Origin: Paenibacillus polymyxa
GTDB lineage: Bacteria; Bacillota; Bacilli; Paenibacillales; Paenibacillaceae
DNA: 64,000 bases
Direction: 5' to 3'
Assembly: GCF_018614975.1 (NCBI RefSeq)
Contig: NZ_JAGGNR010000007.1
Coordinates: 124,001 to 188,000, forward strand
Shown: positions 23,706-33,067 of the stretch, in pieces
Position numbering within the stretch: the stretch's first letter is position 1
Layout: the number at the start of each line of letters is the position of its first letter
The notes under the pieces: generated by a model
The model's database searches: none
What the model was told of the DNA's origin: nothing
The model's input: the letters and a program-made list of their open reading frames with translations, nothing else
Translations under genes and position numbers: made by a program

Positions 23706-26378
23706 TTAATGCCCGAGTTTGTTCTTTTCAACAAAAGTGATTATTCCGTACTGGGAAGTGTTTCTCCAGCTCTCATTGGTCGTATCATTCCACTTGGCTA
23801 CGTTCTGCTTACCTCCGCCCTGGTTGTCGTTAATTTGAAGCTCGAAACCGAGAACATTTTCTGCTTTGGGTGTCAGTGAATGTAATTGGATTCTGGTTTC
23901 TACGAGATATCCTTTATTTGTTTTCTTCAAAGCACTTACAAGGCGTCCGGGTGAGGCCCCCCCTGCAAAGGTTCCCACATTGTCTGCACTGATTCTGAAC
24001 TGGGCATCATCATATTGAAAATACGGTGTGCGCTGGTGATTCTCGTCCAGGAAAATCTCAACCGAATCCTGATCCCATGGGTTGATGTTATCTGTGATGA
24101 TGTCTGGATCAGTGACGTCGATCAGCAGGTATAGATACTCACCTGACCACATTGCGCGAGCCACTGCCTCTGCACCTTCGCCCTGGTTCAACCGTTTTAC
24201 TTCAAATGGTACAGCCTTATTCCATAATGTGTCTTTCTTCCCATCAATCTGAACAATCCCTTGCACAGCTTGTGCAGATTTGGGCATAGGGGCAAGTTGA
24301 ATCACGCCGTATTTGCTTGTATCTTGTTCCTGAGATTGTGTTCGATCATTCCAGTACAGTGGATTATAAGGTTGTGTCCCACTTGAATCGCCATCAGTCA
24401 CACGGATATCCAATCCGGCTTCATATTCTGATCCGACTTGGATACCACCCCACGGAATGGACAATTCAACCTGATATCCGCCTTTTGTCTCACGTACACG
24501 ATATGAACGTCTCTCCGCGCCCTCAGCTTTGCCCGACCGCTTAATGATTACGTGTCGGTCATCTGCTTCATATGAGGTAGTCTTGCCATTATTGAGATCA
24601 ACAAAGATATCTACTCTGTCATTCACATATGCCTTTGCATCCTGAACATCCACAAGGATATACAGGTTGCTTTGATCCCATAAGGTGCGGAAACTGGCTG
24701 ATCCCGAAGAGTCGCCTTTCAGTGAAGTAGCCACCGCTTTGTTCCAGAGCGGATCTTGTGAATGTCTTTTGATATCTGGTTTACCGGAAAGTGATACGGC
24801 TCTCTGTGTCAACACAGGCAAGCTGGATTCATCCACGAGTCCCCAGTATGCTTTTTTGGCCTTCAGGGCTGAATCAAACAGCATAGCCTGGTTGTTGTAA
24901 GACTTCTCATCTTGGAGTCCCCATAAGGTAACTGAAGAAATGTGATCTTTGTGTTTTTTGTACAAATCTAACAGTTCCTTATATCGATACGCCTGTTTTA
25001 CCGCAACTTCATCCGACATCTCTTCACCATATGGAATTCCGCTATCCACATCAAGTTCGGTGATCTGAATATCCAATCCAAGTTCGACGAACATGTTGAT
25101 CGTTTTTTCAATTTCCTCGATGGGCGGGGATTCCAGGTTATAGTGGGATTGCAAACCCACACCATCGATGAGTCCCTTCTCTTTCAGTCGTTTGACCAAC
25201 TGAAACATATGCTCTCTTTTCTCAGGGACTTCCGTGAAGTATTCGTTGTAGTATAACTTGGCATCCGGATCGGCTGCACGAGCGAATTCATAGGTTTTCT
25301 CAATGTAATCCGGACCGATCAGTTCATAAAAGGGACTTTTACGTAAACCGTTGGCATCACCATTGCTATCCGCAATCGCCTCGTTTACCACATCCCAGGC
25401 ATAGATCTTACCTTTGTATCGGGTCATGACGGTTTCGACATAATCCTGAATCCGGGCAAGCAGTAATTCTCGACTCGCAGGGTTACCCTGAGGATCCTTG
25501 AACATCCACTCTGCTGCATCAATATGCCACAACAACGCATGTGCGCGTACGCCCATACCATGCTCCTCAGCGAACTGAACATATTGATCGGCTGCCTCGA
25601 ACTCATAAACACCTTCGGAAGGAGACATGTACTTTGGTTTCATCTCATAGGTTGCGGTCAAGCTGTTAAAGTGTTTCGTGAGCAATTGTCCATATGCGCC
25701 TTCCAACTGCCAGCGATACACCGCTGCACCAATGGGGAAATCATCTTTATACAGGTCCTCCAGGGACAGAATCCCTTCTTCAATCTCCAGTTGCTCGGCC
25801 AGAGTAAATGATACATCATCCACATAGAACGATAACGTATCTACGCTATCTTCAGAGATGTAGGGTGTTTCGATGAACAAATTCAATTCAGTGGGATCAT
25901 CGCTATATTGAAATTTTCCGGTGATCTTGTGCCATGTATTCCATTCTGCTTTGGCAATTTTCACGCTACCGATCGGGTTCCAGCTTTCGGCAGTTGTTTT
26001 TTTATATGTGGTGAGCTGTAGTGTTTGATCCGTGGTGGGCTCCTGGGTAAGTCTTACATATGCCGTAATTTCGTACTCTTGGTTACGCTTAAGCAGATCC
26101 TTCATGGATAACATCGGTCCATGATAGGAACGCTCACGGTTGGAAACAAGCATACTGGACTGACCTTCGTGTGCTTCCTGCTGTGTCACTGTCAGGCTTT
26201 CACTACCGATACGTGGAGTCCATCCCTGAAGTGTACCGTCTTCAAAGTTTGTGCTCAAATGACTTTCCTCCACTTCCGTAACTGCATTGGCTGCATGTGA
26301 GACATTCGAAAATGGAAACATGGCGAGTACGAGCACAAGAACCAAGGCTGTTATATTCCATTGACCTAACCGTTTCAT
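23706..26378 (-). CDS. Secreted endo-1,4-beta-xylanase, CBM22-GH10-CBM9-CBM9
   Basis: Cleaves the xylan backbone outside the cell. 890 residues: Sec signal peptide to about 29 (ending SHAANA), CBM22 at about 42-190, GH10 barrel at about 205-535, and two CBM9-like modules at about 550-710 and 720-885. GH10 catalytic residues are visible: acid/base Glu333 in WDVVNEA and nucleophile Glu441 in ITELDV; LLWHIDAAEWMF is the conserved substrate region. Unlike many Paenibacillus multidomain xylanases it ends after CBM9, with no SLH anchor, so it should be released. AGAGGAGG precedes the ATG; a cre site lies upstream. Confidence 0.94.
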   Translation of the reverse strand: MKRLGQWNITALVLVLVLAMFPFSNVSHAANAVTEVEESHLSTNFEDGTLQGWTPRIGSESLTVTQQEAHEGQSSMLVSNRERSYHGPMLSMKDLLKRNQEYEITAYVRLTQEPTTDQTLQLTTYKKTTAESWNPIGSVKIAKAEWNTWHKITGKFQYSDDPTELNLFIETPYISEDSVDTLSFYVDDVSFTLAEQLEIEEGILSLEDLYKDDFPIGAAVYRWQLEGAYGQLLTKHFNSLTATYEMKPKYMSPSEGVYEFEAADQYVQFAEEHGMGVRAHALLWHIDAAEWMFKDPQGNPASRELLLARIQDYVETVMTRYKGKIYAWDVVNEAIADSNGDANGLRKSPFYELIGPDYIEKTYEFARAADPDAKLYYNEYFTEVPEKREHMFQLVKRLKEKGLIDGVGLQSHYNLESPPIEEIEKTINMFVELGLDIQITELDVDSGIPYGEEMSDEVAVKQAYRYKELLDLYKKHKDHISSVTLWGLQDEKSYNNQAMLFDSALKAKKAYWGLVDESSLPVLTQRAVSLSGKPDIKRHSQDPLWNKAVATSLKGDSSGSASFRTLWDQSNLYILVDVQDAKAYVNDRVDIFVDLNNGKTTSYEADDRHVIIKRSGKAEGAERRSYRVRETKGGYQVELSIPWGGIQVGSEYEAGLDIRVTDGDSSGTQPYNPLYWNDRTQSQEQDTSKYGVIQLAPMPKSAQAVQGIVQIDGKKDTLWNKAVPFEVKRLNQGEGAEAVARAMWSGEYLYLLIDVTDPDIITDNINPWDQDSVEIFLDENHQRTPYFQYDDAQFRISADNVGTFAGGASPGRLVSALKKTNKGYLVETRIQLHSLTPKAENVLGFELQINDNQGGGKQNVAKWNDTTNESWRNTSQYGIITFVEKNKLGH

Positions 26379-26440
26379 ACAATTCCTCCTCTTGATTTGG
26401 TCTAAGTTATTTCTGAACGGATTAACATCCAGATAAATAG

Positions 26441-26468
26441 ATTATAGTTCTTTAGATAGCGCTTACAT
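26441..26468 (-). promoter_or_regulatory. Xylanase promoter -10 with adjacent CcpA cre site
   Basis: ATGTAAGCGCTATCTA on the reverse strand (26468-26453) fits the cre consensus WTGNAARCGNWWWCAW at all but one position. A TATAAT (-10) lies at 26446-26441, so the cre overlaps the -35/spacer zone. Implies catabolite repression of the xylanase. Confidence 0.7.
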
Positions 26469-26617
26469 ATAAAAAAATTCCAATAAAGATAATAAAATGT
26501 TATCATTTGGTAAAATTATGCGAGTTAATATTAGTGACCTTCTATAGGCTCCCACCCATTCCCCTGCTCAATTGCCTACATACAATACATTAGACTAATG
26601 AACAGGAGTGATGTGAT

Positions 26618-27010
26618 ATGACATTTTTACCTCCTTTTGGACCTGGTGGAGGGTTTGGTGGACCTGGGGGTCCCGGAGGACCTGGAGGACCCGGAGGACC
26701 CGGTGGAATGCCTGGTCCTCCATCGTTCCCCGGGGGTGGAGGCGGCGGACCACAAGGCGTGCAGGCACCGACCGGGCCGCCGCCATCATTCATTCCACAG
26801 CAACCCGCTTCGTTATATGCGGTAGATCCAAGAGCTATATCGGGCTGTCTGTTTCGCTACACTTATATTTGGCCGGATCGTGGTCCCGGCTTCTGGATGT
26901 ACCCGGTATTTGTAGGTAGAAATTCGGTGGCTGGCTTCCGCTGGAATGGCTTCTTCTGGATGTACACTGGCATTGATCTGCAGCTAATCAGCTCGTTTAG
27001 CTGTTTCTAG
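26618..27010 (+). CDS. Small Gly/Pro-rich protein with aromatic C-terminal domain
   Basis: 130 residues, function unknown. Residues 8-60 are built of GGP/GPG repeats (collagen-like tripeptides GGPGGPGGP, then GPPSFPGGGGGG); residues 75-130 form a compact aromatic module (GCLFRYTYIWPDRGPGF, WMYPVFVGRNSVAGFRWNGF, FWMYTGIDLQLISSFSCF) with two cysteines. No signal peptide. I recall similar short C-terminal modules in Bacillales proteins but cannot name a role; a spore- or surface-associated protein is a guess. AGGAG is nine bases upstream and a strong terminator follows the stop, so it is a real gene. Confidence 0.7.
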   Translation: MTFLPPFGPGGGFGGPGGPGGPGGPGGPGGMPGPPSFPGGGGGGPQGVQAPTGPPPSFIPQQPASLYAVDPRAISGCLFRYTYIWPDRGPGFWMYPVFVGRNSVAGFRWNGFFWMYTGIDLQLISSFSCF

Positions 27011-27014
27011 AATT

Positions 27015-27056
27015 AAATCCCCCTGTATGCGGAGTAATCCACATACAGGGGGATTT
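27015..27056. terminator. Bidirectional terminator between the Gly/Pro-rich gene and the ABC-F gene
   Basis: Perfect 15-bp stem AAATCCCCCTGTATG/CATACAGGGGGATTT with a 12-base loop, serving the converging genes on both sides. Confidence 0.85.
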
Positions 27057-27080
27057 AGATTTATAGAATATTCACTTTGT

Positions 27081-28820
27081 CTAAAGCAACTTAATCAGCG
27101 CTTCTAGCTCATTAACCAAACTTTTTGCAAGTTCAAAATTAGTATCTTTTAAAGCCAATTCAATTTTCATTTCAACAGACTTTTTCTTTTGTTCCGTGTC
27201 TAGATAGTTTTCATCAAAATGACTCGTATAAATCATCTCTCTAAATTCTTGTATACTCATTTTACTAATCGTCTTGTCCTCAATAATCAAAACATAATCC
27301 ATACCATTTACAACAGAATAGAAATCATGAGAAATCATGAGAATCGCACCTTTGTAGTCCTCAATAGCTTTCTCCAATGCGATTTGTGTGTAGATGTCTA
27401 AATGGCTTGTCGGTTCATCAAGAAGTAATACGTTGGCACGACTGGCAGCAACTTTAGCCAATTGAAGCATGTTTTTTTCTCCACCAGATAAAGACTCTAT
27501 CTTTTGCTCAAGGATTTCTCCTTCGAAGCCATAATGCAAAAGATGCGATCTAATCTCATCATAAGTTTTAAACCCGGCATCAATAAAGTCGTTTAATATG
27601 GTATTCGAATCCTTGAGCATTTCGCCTTGAAACTGAGATAAATACGCGACTGTAGCATCAGCATTTATTTGGATGGAGTCCTGGTTGTTTTGGAAGATTT
27701 CTCGGAGCAGCGTCGTTTTCCCGGTACCGTTTGGACCGATGAGGGCTACTTTATCTGTGGATTTCATCTTGAAGTTCACATTTTTCAACAGCAGCTCATC
27801 AAAAGAAACGCTATAATTATTGACGTTAACCACAACGGTGTCTTCCATTTCCTGATCGATATCAAAGCTGATATTCGGCTGCTTGATATCGACAAATGGT
27901 TCTTTTATTCGACGTGCTTCCAATCTCTCTTGAAACTTGACTCGGGCCTTTAACGCTCTGCCTCTGGAGGCTTCCGAATTATATGTGGCGATTTCTCTAA
28001 GATTATCGATGATGTGATCGTATCTCTCAATTTCTTCAGCTTCAGCAACCGCGATTTCTTGCAGCTCGATCTTCGTCTGAAGCAGCGTGAAGTTGTACTC
28101 GATATAGCGCCCGTCAAACTCTTGGATCTCTGTGTTTTCAAGGTGTATGATTTTGTTAAAACAGTGATTTAACAGATACCGGTTATGCGTAACGACCAAT
28201 AACATGCCCTTATGGGAATTGATCAATTTTTTAAGCGCATTGAGGTTCTCAAAGTCTAAAAATACATCGGGTTCGTCCATAATCATCAAGTCGGGACGAC
28301 TCAGCATTTCCTTTATCACTTGAATAAGCTTGAATTCCCCGCCGCTTATGGCGGATATACTAAGATCTTTGAGCTTCATGAGATTGGCCAGGTTGAGCTG
28401 CTTATTAATAGTGTTTTCGTAATTATCCCCATCCATCGCCTCAAAGGCATCCAAACACAATTGAACCTTCCCCATCAGTGAATCCATATCCAACGTGGTT
28501 TCCATTTCAGCATAGATGGCTGTAATTTCATCTTGTATCTTAATAAATTCTTCTCCGATATATTCAAAAACGGTCATTTCTTTCGTTTTGTCGACTTGAG
28601 AGAACTGACTGACATACCCGATTTTACAATCTGGGTCTATTTCTAACTTGCCCTCAAACAAATATCTTTCTGGATCCATCAGGATATCGATCAGTGTACT
28701 TTTCCCACTTCCGCTGGTTCCGATAAAAGCACAATGTTGTGCCTCTTCAAACGTAAATGAAATGTTGTTATATAGTTCCTTTTGTGGAAATGAGAAGGAT
28801 AAGTTTTCAACTTTTATCAT
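27081..28820 (-). CDS. ABC-F family ATPase (ribosome-protection type)
   Basis: 579-residue soluble twin-ATPase without membrane segments; ABC-F proteins act on the ribosomal E site as translation factors or antibiotic-resistance proteins. NBD1: Walker A GTSGSGKST (about 34-42), signature AISGGE, Walker B LMIMDEPD. Charged helical linker about 235-310. NBD2: Walker A GPNGTGKTT, signature LSGGEKNML, Walker B VLLLDEPTSHLD. NBD1 has a weaker signature than NBD2. A C-terminal helical extension (EQKKKSVEMKIELALKD) is present. Codon use is more AT-rich than the neighbouring enzymes. Whether it confers resistance cannot be told from sequence. Confidence 0.9.
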   Translation of the reverse strand: MIKVENLSFSFPQKELYNNISFTFEEAQHCAFIGTSGSGKSTLIDILMDPERYLFEGKLEIDPDCKIGYVSQFSQVDKTKEMTVFEYIGEEFIKIQDEITAIYAEMETTLDMDSLMGKVQLCLDAFEAMDGDNYENTINKQLNLANLMKLKDLSISAISGGEFKLIQVIKEMLSRPDLMIMDEPDVFLDFENLNALKKLINSHKGMLLVVTHNRYLLNHCFNKIIHLENTEIQEFDGRYIEYNFTLLQTKIELQEIAVAEAEEIERYDHIIDNLREIATYNSEASRGRALKARVKFQERLEARRIKEPFVDIKQPNISFDIDQEMEDTVVVNVNNYSVSFDELLLKNVNFKMKSTDKVALIGPNGTGKTTLLREIFQNNQDSIQINADATVAYLSQFQGEMLKDSNTILNDFIDAGFKTYDEIRSHLLHYGFEGEILEQKIESLSGGEKNMLQLAKVAASRANVLLLDEPTSHLDIYTQIALEKAIEDYKGAILMISHDFYSVVNGMDYVLIIEDKTISKMSIQEFREMIYTSHFDENYLDTEQKKKSVEMKIELALKDTNFELAKSLVNELEALIKLL

Positions 28821-28821
28821 A

Positions 28822-28898
28822 GTGTTACCTTTCTTTATAACTAAAATGGTGAGTATTTTGAAATATATTGTCGAACACAGACTTTTAGAGTAACACTG
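28822..28898 (-). promoter_or_regulatory. Long-range inverted repeat spanning the ABC-F start region
   Basis: In the transcript, AGTGTTAC (28898-28891) can pair with GTAACACT (28829-28822), the bases between the AAAGG ribosome site and the ATG. The first arm also contains GTG TTA CTC TAA preceded by GGGGGT, a possible three-residue leader. Could control translation; tentative. Confidence 0.35.
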
Positions 28899-28944
28899 TT
28901 TACCCCCAAGTACAATCGATTTTTAGCTCTTTACCCACACTTCC

Positions 28945-29808
28945 TTACCAGAGGGAGGAATGCTTTCTAACGATCTCGATAAAAGCTTCTACTTGGGGAG
29001 AGATCCACTTGTTTTTGGGATATAACAACTGCGTAGCTAGATTTTGTTTGTACTGCTGACCTGAAAGTTTTCCTTCCTTCAGCTCCTTCTCTACCGTAAT
29101 TCGAGGTAACAAGGATATACCCATACCACTCAATATCGACTGTTTCACAGCTTCAATACTCCAGAATTCAATATTGGAAGTAATCCCGATCTGGTACTCC
29201 TCAATGCATTGTTCAAACAATGTGCGATACCCACAACCTCTTTCGGTAAAAAGTAGATTGCTTCGCACAATGTCCCGTTGTAGCTCAAATGAATTGGGAT
29301 ACAACAACATCATAGGCTCCTCAGCCAATTTCTCACTGTACAGATTGGGGTCATGTACCTCTGTCCCCAGCATGAAGGAAATATCACTTTTACCTTGCAT
29401 CAAATTCTCTTTAAAATGTACGGAATCTAATTGGTGCCACTCGATATTGACATGAGGATGCAATTTTTTGAACTCTTCAATAATAGGTGGAAAACGATAG
29501 ATCAACAACGTTTCCCCAATACTGATCACGATATTACCCGTTAATTCACCTTGTGCAGCAGTCACTTCCTTAATCATGTGATACAGGTCAAGCATTTTTT
29601 GGGCATGTGGCAATAATTTTTTTCCAGTCTCCGTTAAAATAACCCGCTTACCAATTCGATCAAATAAAGGATAGTTAATCTCCTCTTCCAATGCCTTGAT
29701 ATGCAATGTAATTGTAGATTGCGCGTATCCAAGATGCTCAGCAGCTTTGGTAAATCCCTCGTGTTCCACAATTGTAATAAATGTGACCAAATGACGTATT
29801 TCCATCAT
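28945..29808 (-). CDS. LysR family transcriptional regulator
   Basis: 287 residues. N-terminal winged HTH (MEIRHLVTFITIVEHEGFTKAAEHLGYAQSTITLHIKALE...LFDRIGKRVILTETG) and a periplasmic-binding-like effector domain from about 90. ATGATG follows AAAGGAG; 29808 is used. Divergent from an alpha/beta hydrolase across a 151-bp gap with a near-perfect LysR-type dyad, so it probably controls that gene. Confidence 0.9.
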   Translation of the reverse strand: MMEIRHLVTFITIVEHEGFTKAAEHLGYAQSTITLHIKALEEEINYPLFDRIGKRVILTETGKKLLPHAQKMLDLYHMIKEVTAAQGELTGNIVISIGETLLIYRFPPIIEEFKKLHPHVNIEWHQLDSVHFKENLMQGKSDISFMLGTEVHDPNLYSEKLAEEPMMLLYPNSFELQRDIVRSNLLFTERGCGYRTLFEQCIEEYQIGITSNIEFWSIEAVKQSILSGMGISLLPRITVEKELKEGKLSGQQYKQNLATQLLYPKNKWISPQVEAFIEIVRKHSSLW

Positions 29809-29838
29809 TGGCTCCTTTCTTTTTAACATCATTAAAAC

Positions 29839-29941
29839 TGATCGTTTACATATAAACTATCAATTTCACTAATGGAAAGCAATCGTTTATATTCAATGTA
29901 GCTCATTAAGAGCCCATTTCATTTTTAATCTCAATCGTTTA
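29839..29941. promoter_or_regulatory. LysR binding region: dyad plus three ATCGTTTA repeats
   Basis: TGATCGTTTA-CATA-TAAACTATCA (29839-29862) is a dyad matching at 9 of 10 positions. The octamer ATCGTTTA recurs as direct repeats at 29841, 29882 and 29934. This is the expected site for the LysR regulator in the divergent gap. Confidence 0.6.
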
Positions 29942-29959
29942 TGGAAGGAAGTAATCACT

Positions 29960-30799
29960 ATGCAAACAGCAGCAACGTCATCCATCTTGATTAATGGATA
30001 TCGAATCGCTTATGAACAATATGGAGAAGGCTCTCCCATATGGCTCCTTCACGGTACACCCTCTTATAGCTATGAATGGAGAAAAGTAATACCCTCTCTG
30101 GTTCAAAAAGGGTACAAAGTCTACGTGCATGACCTTCTGGGATATGGAGCATCCGAAAGACCACTCGAAGCAGATACTTCTGTGGCAGCACAATTTAGGC
30201 TTTTCAGTCAGCTTTTAGACGAACTTGGAATGGATCGTTTACATGTCGCAGCCCACGATCTAGGTGGAATTGTTGGTCTCCAACTGGCCCAGGAACAACC
30301 TGAGCGGGTTCAATCGCTTACGTTACTCAACATGCCCAGCTATGATTCGTGGCCCTCACCAACCTGGAAGAAAATTATCGAAGAACAGCTCGAACAGGTG
30401 GAACGAATGCCCCGTGCTGATTTTGATACCATGTTAAAGAAACAATTACCCATGGCAGTTTATAACAAAGATCTTATGACTGGCGATATAATGGATGCAT
30501 ACCTGGAACCCCATGCAGGTTCATTGGGCAAAGCCTCATTTTTCTCCCATCAGGTAGCCCACTATAATGCAAAATATACTGAATCCTATGGAACAGATTT
30601 ACCCAAGCTGAAGGTCCCCGTTCAAATTTTATGGGGGGAAGAAGATGAATGGCAGCCCCTCGCTTATGCAAGGAGGCTTGTCCAGGATATTCCCCATGCC
30701 TGCCTACATGTCATTCCCAAAGCAGGTCATTTCGTTATGGAAGATGAGCCGGGGCAATGTTCTGATTATATCGACCATTTCTGCAATAAACATCCGTGA
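29960..30799 (+). CDS. Alpha/beta hydrolase with Asp nucleophile (epoxide hydrolase/haloalkane dehalogenase-like)
   Basis: 279-residue cytosolic hydrolase. Oxyanion motif LLHGTPSYSYEWR near residue 29, nucleophile elbow AAHDLGG near 97-103 with Asp in the nucleophile position instead of Ser, acid WGEEDEW near 228 and His in KAGHFVMED near 258. An Asp nucleophile with HGxP..WR points to the epoxide hydrolase / haloalkane dehalogenase branch rather than to esterases. The natural substrate is unknown. It stands alone, divergent from a LysR gene. GAAGGAAG precedes the ATG. Confidence 0.86.
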   Translation: MQTAATSSILINGYRIAYEQYGEGSPIWLLHGTPSYSYEWRKVIPSLVQKGYKVYVHDLLGYGASERPLEADTSVAAQFRLFSQLLDELGMDRLHVAAHDLGGIVGLQLAQEQPERVQSLTLLNMPSYDSWPSPTWKKIIEEQLEQVERMPRADFDTMLKKQLPMAVYNKDLMTGDIMDAYLEPHAGSLGKASFFSHQVAHYNAKYTESYGTDLPKLKVPVQILWGEEDEWQPLAYARRLVQDIPHACLHVIPKAGHFVMEDEPGQCSDYIDHFCNKHP

Positions 30800-30839
30800 G
30801 TATATTTGTATATTGAACAGAATGTCTTAGAGAAAAATT

Positions 30840-30877
30840 AAGCGTTCCACTGGCATAAAGCTGGTGGAGCTTTTTTT
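30840..30877 (+). terminator. Terminator after the alpha/beta hydrolase
   Basis: Imperfect stem AGCGTTCCACTGGC/GCTGGTGGAGCT with a TTTTTTT tail, about 40 bases after the stop. The remaining sequence to 31040 is AT-rich with no clear gene. Confidence 0.65.
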
Positions 30878-31040
30878 GGTTAATGGCAAAGTGTCCATGC
30901 ATACTGTTAGTTTATAATTACGTATATGTATATACAAATTTTAAGATTAGTCTTCATTTCCCCCTTCAATATTACGATAAATAGTATGGGGTTATACGAA
31001 TAACCATATTTACTTTATTACATCCAAGGGGGAACCGAAC

Positions 31041-32795
31041 GTGAGACAGATTCGCAAAAAAAAGATGGATTTAAGGTTCAAACTGTATTTGATTATTCTG
31101 GTTCCGCTACTGGCCATGGGCGGTCTAATCATATGGGCCACCATCGACTCCAGTGAAAATGCATCATTAATGACCATGCAGCATAACAATCAGCAGCTGG
31201 CTGTGAATACCGCCTCTCAACTAGGTCAGGAATCGGAATTAATTAAGACATTATCTTCTACTGCTTCAGAGGAGAGCAACGAATATAAGAGTCTTAGGGA
31301 CGAACTCGTTAAAGTTAGGCTTCAATCGGGAGCCTTGTATGTTTATATGTATAACAAAACTTCGGACGGTTGGATCTACACCGTAGATGGAGCGGATTGG
31401 GATGATACAGAGTATAGTCCTTACGGCACTGCAATGGAATTCAACCCCCAGATTCAGGAACGCTTATTGAGCGGAGAAGTCATCACAACAGGTATTGTAG
31501 ACGATCCAACCTGGGGCCAGCTATTGTCCTCCTTTACACCAATCAAGGATTCGCAAGGTACTGTCATTGGCTATCTGGGCATTGATATTTCTGCAGGAGC
31601 AGTGAATCAAGTCTCCGCGACATCCGTGAATAATGCTTATCAGACCATTATCCCGATTTTTGTGGTTGTACTGATTCTTTCTTTGGTCATGATGTTATTC
31701 GTAGTACGAGGTATTCTTAGACAAGTACGCGATATTAAGTCAAGTCTCGAGCAGGTAGCTGATGGGAATCTCAAAGTCGTATCCACACATATGTCCAATG
31801 ATCAACTCGGTGACATCAGTGATTTGATTAACATCATGGTTGCCCAATTGACGAACATTCTGATGGGAATACAACAAGGATCAAATACGTTACAGCAGTC
31901 ATCAAAAGATATTTCGGAAACCGCTCAGACGAACCAGCGTCAGAGCGAAGAACTTTCCAGAGCAATTGAGGAAATTGCCATAGGTTCAATGAAACAGGCT
32001 GAAGAGACAGAACACTCCGTCCAGCATTCAGGGAATCTCGGCAAAATAATGGATGAAGTAGGTTCATATGTGAAACAGTTTACTTATACCTCAGAGCAGC
32101 TATCTTCTGTTCAAGTACAAGTTACACGTGAACATGAGGTTCTGCTTGAGAAGGGCCGAGAGAATGCCAAGCGTGTTGAGCATCAACAGGATATTTCCAG
32201 GTCTCTGACGACTCAATCCGAACTCGCTTCCTCTATTAGCGGTCAAATTCACAACATTTTAAAACAAACTCAAATTCTATCCCTGAATGCTTCAATTGAA
32301 GCAGCCCGAGCTGGAGAAGCGGGTAAAGGCTTTGCAGTCGTTGCTGGTGAAATGGGACAGCTCGCTCAACAATCCGAACGTTCGATCCAAGAGATTGATG
32401 AGATCCTGAGTTCATTTGTTCAAGAGATACATCGGATGGGCAGTCATTTTGATGCGAATATGGTAGCTGTTAAGGAACAGGAGAAACAGATCGCTGATTG
32501 TCTCCAGGCATTTAGACAGGTTAGCCGCTTATCGACCGAAGTGCATGAGTTGGCTCAGAGTTTAGACAGCCGAACGATGGATATGCACTCTATTCGTCAG
32601 GAGTTGGAACAGAACCTCAGTTATATTGCTTCCGCAACCGAGGAAACTTCAGCCATGGCGGAAGAAGTCACGGCTAGTGCTGTGGAACAGCAACGGTCGG
32701 CGAGCGAACTGTCGAACATCTCCGGGGAACTCGCTGGTCTTGCAGGGAACCTCAAATCATATTCCGATCAATTTCAGATCGAAGTCACTAAATAA
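31041..32795 (+). CDS. Methyl-accepting chemotaxis protein
   Basis: 584-residue membrane chemoreceptor. TM1 about 12-32, extracytoplasmic Cache-like sensor to about 195 (GALYVYMYNKTSDGWIYTVDG, IGYLGIDISAG), TM2 (IIPIFVVVLILSLVMMLFVV), HAMP from about 225, and a long coiled-coil signalling domain whose hairpin tip reads ILSLNASIEAARAGEAGKGFAVVAGE, the CheA/CheW contact. The start is GTG with AAGGGGG eight bases upstream. Monocistronic. The attractant is unknown. Confidence 0.94.
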   Translation: MRQIRKKKMDLRFKLYLIILVPLLAMGGLIIWATIDSSENASLMTMQHNNQQLAVNTASQLGQESELIKTLSSTASEESNEYKSLRDELVKVRLQSGALYVYMYNKTSDGWIYTVDGADWDDTEYSPYGTAMEFNPQIQERLLSGEVITTGIVDDPTWGQLLSSFTPIKDSQGTVIGYLGIDISAGAVNQVSATSVNNAYQTIIPIFVVVLILSLVMMLFVVRGILRQVRDIKSSLEQVADGNLKVVSTHMSNDQLGDISDLINIMVAQLTNILMGIQQGSNTLQQSSKDISETAQTNQRQSEELSRAIEEIAIGSMKQAEETEHSVQHSGNLGKIMDEVGSYVKQFTYTSEQLSSVQVQVTREHEVLLEKGRENAKRVEHQQDISRSLTTQSELASSISGQIHNILKQTQILSLNASIEAARAGEAGKGFAVVAGEMGQLAQQSERSIQEIDEILSSFVQEIHRMGSHFDANMVAVKEQEKQIADCLQAFRQVSRLSTEVHELAQSLDSRTMDMHSIRQELEQNLSYIASATEETSAMAEEVTASAVEQQRSASELSNISGELAGLAGNLKSYSDQFQIEVTK

Positions 32796-33067
32796 GTTCG
32801 CAATCTCCATTAAAGGTGTTGTTAGATGACAACTTAGAATTGCCGGAAACATAAATTTCTTGGAGGTTTAATTTTTTTGGAGGAATCAGGGTTATGATCA
32901 GCACATAAAATGACCGTGTTCTTGTCCTGTGTCACGTTGACTTATTAACGATTCCTCATTTATGATTCGGACATTAAGTGCCTGGCAGACATGGCTTACC
33001 ATGGATGCTTGGGATATCGATCTGTAAACAAACTCAAACTCAAGAGTGTGAAAGATGTGAATGCATT
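32796..33067. other. Gene-free gap with a degenerate copy of the IS-derived box
   Basis: At 32911-32941 the sequence contains ACCGTGTTCTTGTCC, similar to the ACCATGTTCTTGTCC of the modules at 1100 and 6320 but without the adjacent terminator stem. Two GGAGG motifs (near 32872 and 32880) precede no usable ORF. Nothing else supportable. Confidence 0.3.

Noticed and set aside
26640..26710. GGACCCGGA-type repeats considered as CRISPR or satellite
   Set aside because: They are in-frame codon repeats of a GGP tract, with no spacers.
26590..26793. Minus-strand Gly/Pro-rich ORFs opposite the collagen-like gene
   Set aside because: GGP-repeat DNA gives Gly/Pro-rich reading frames on both strands; only the plus-strand frame has a ribosome site, a structured C-terminus and a terminator.
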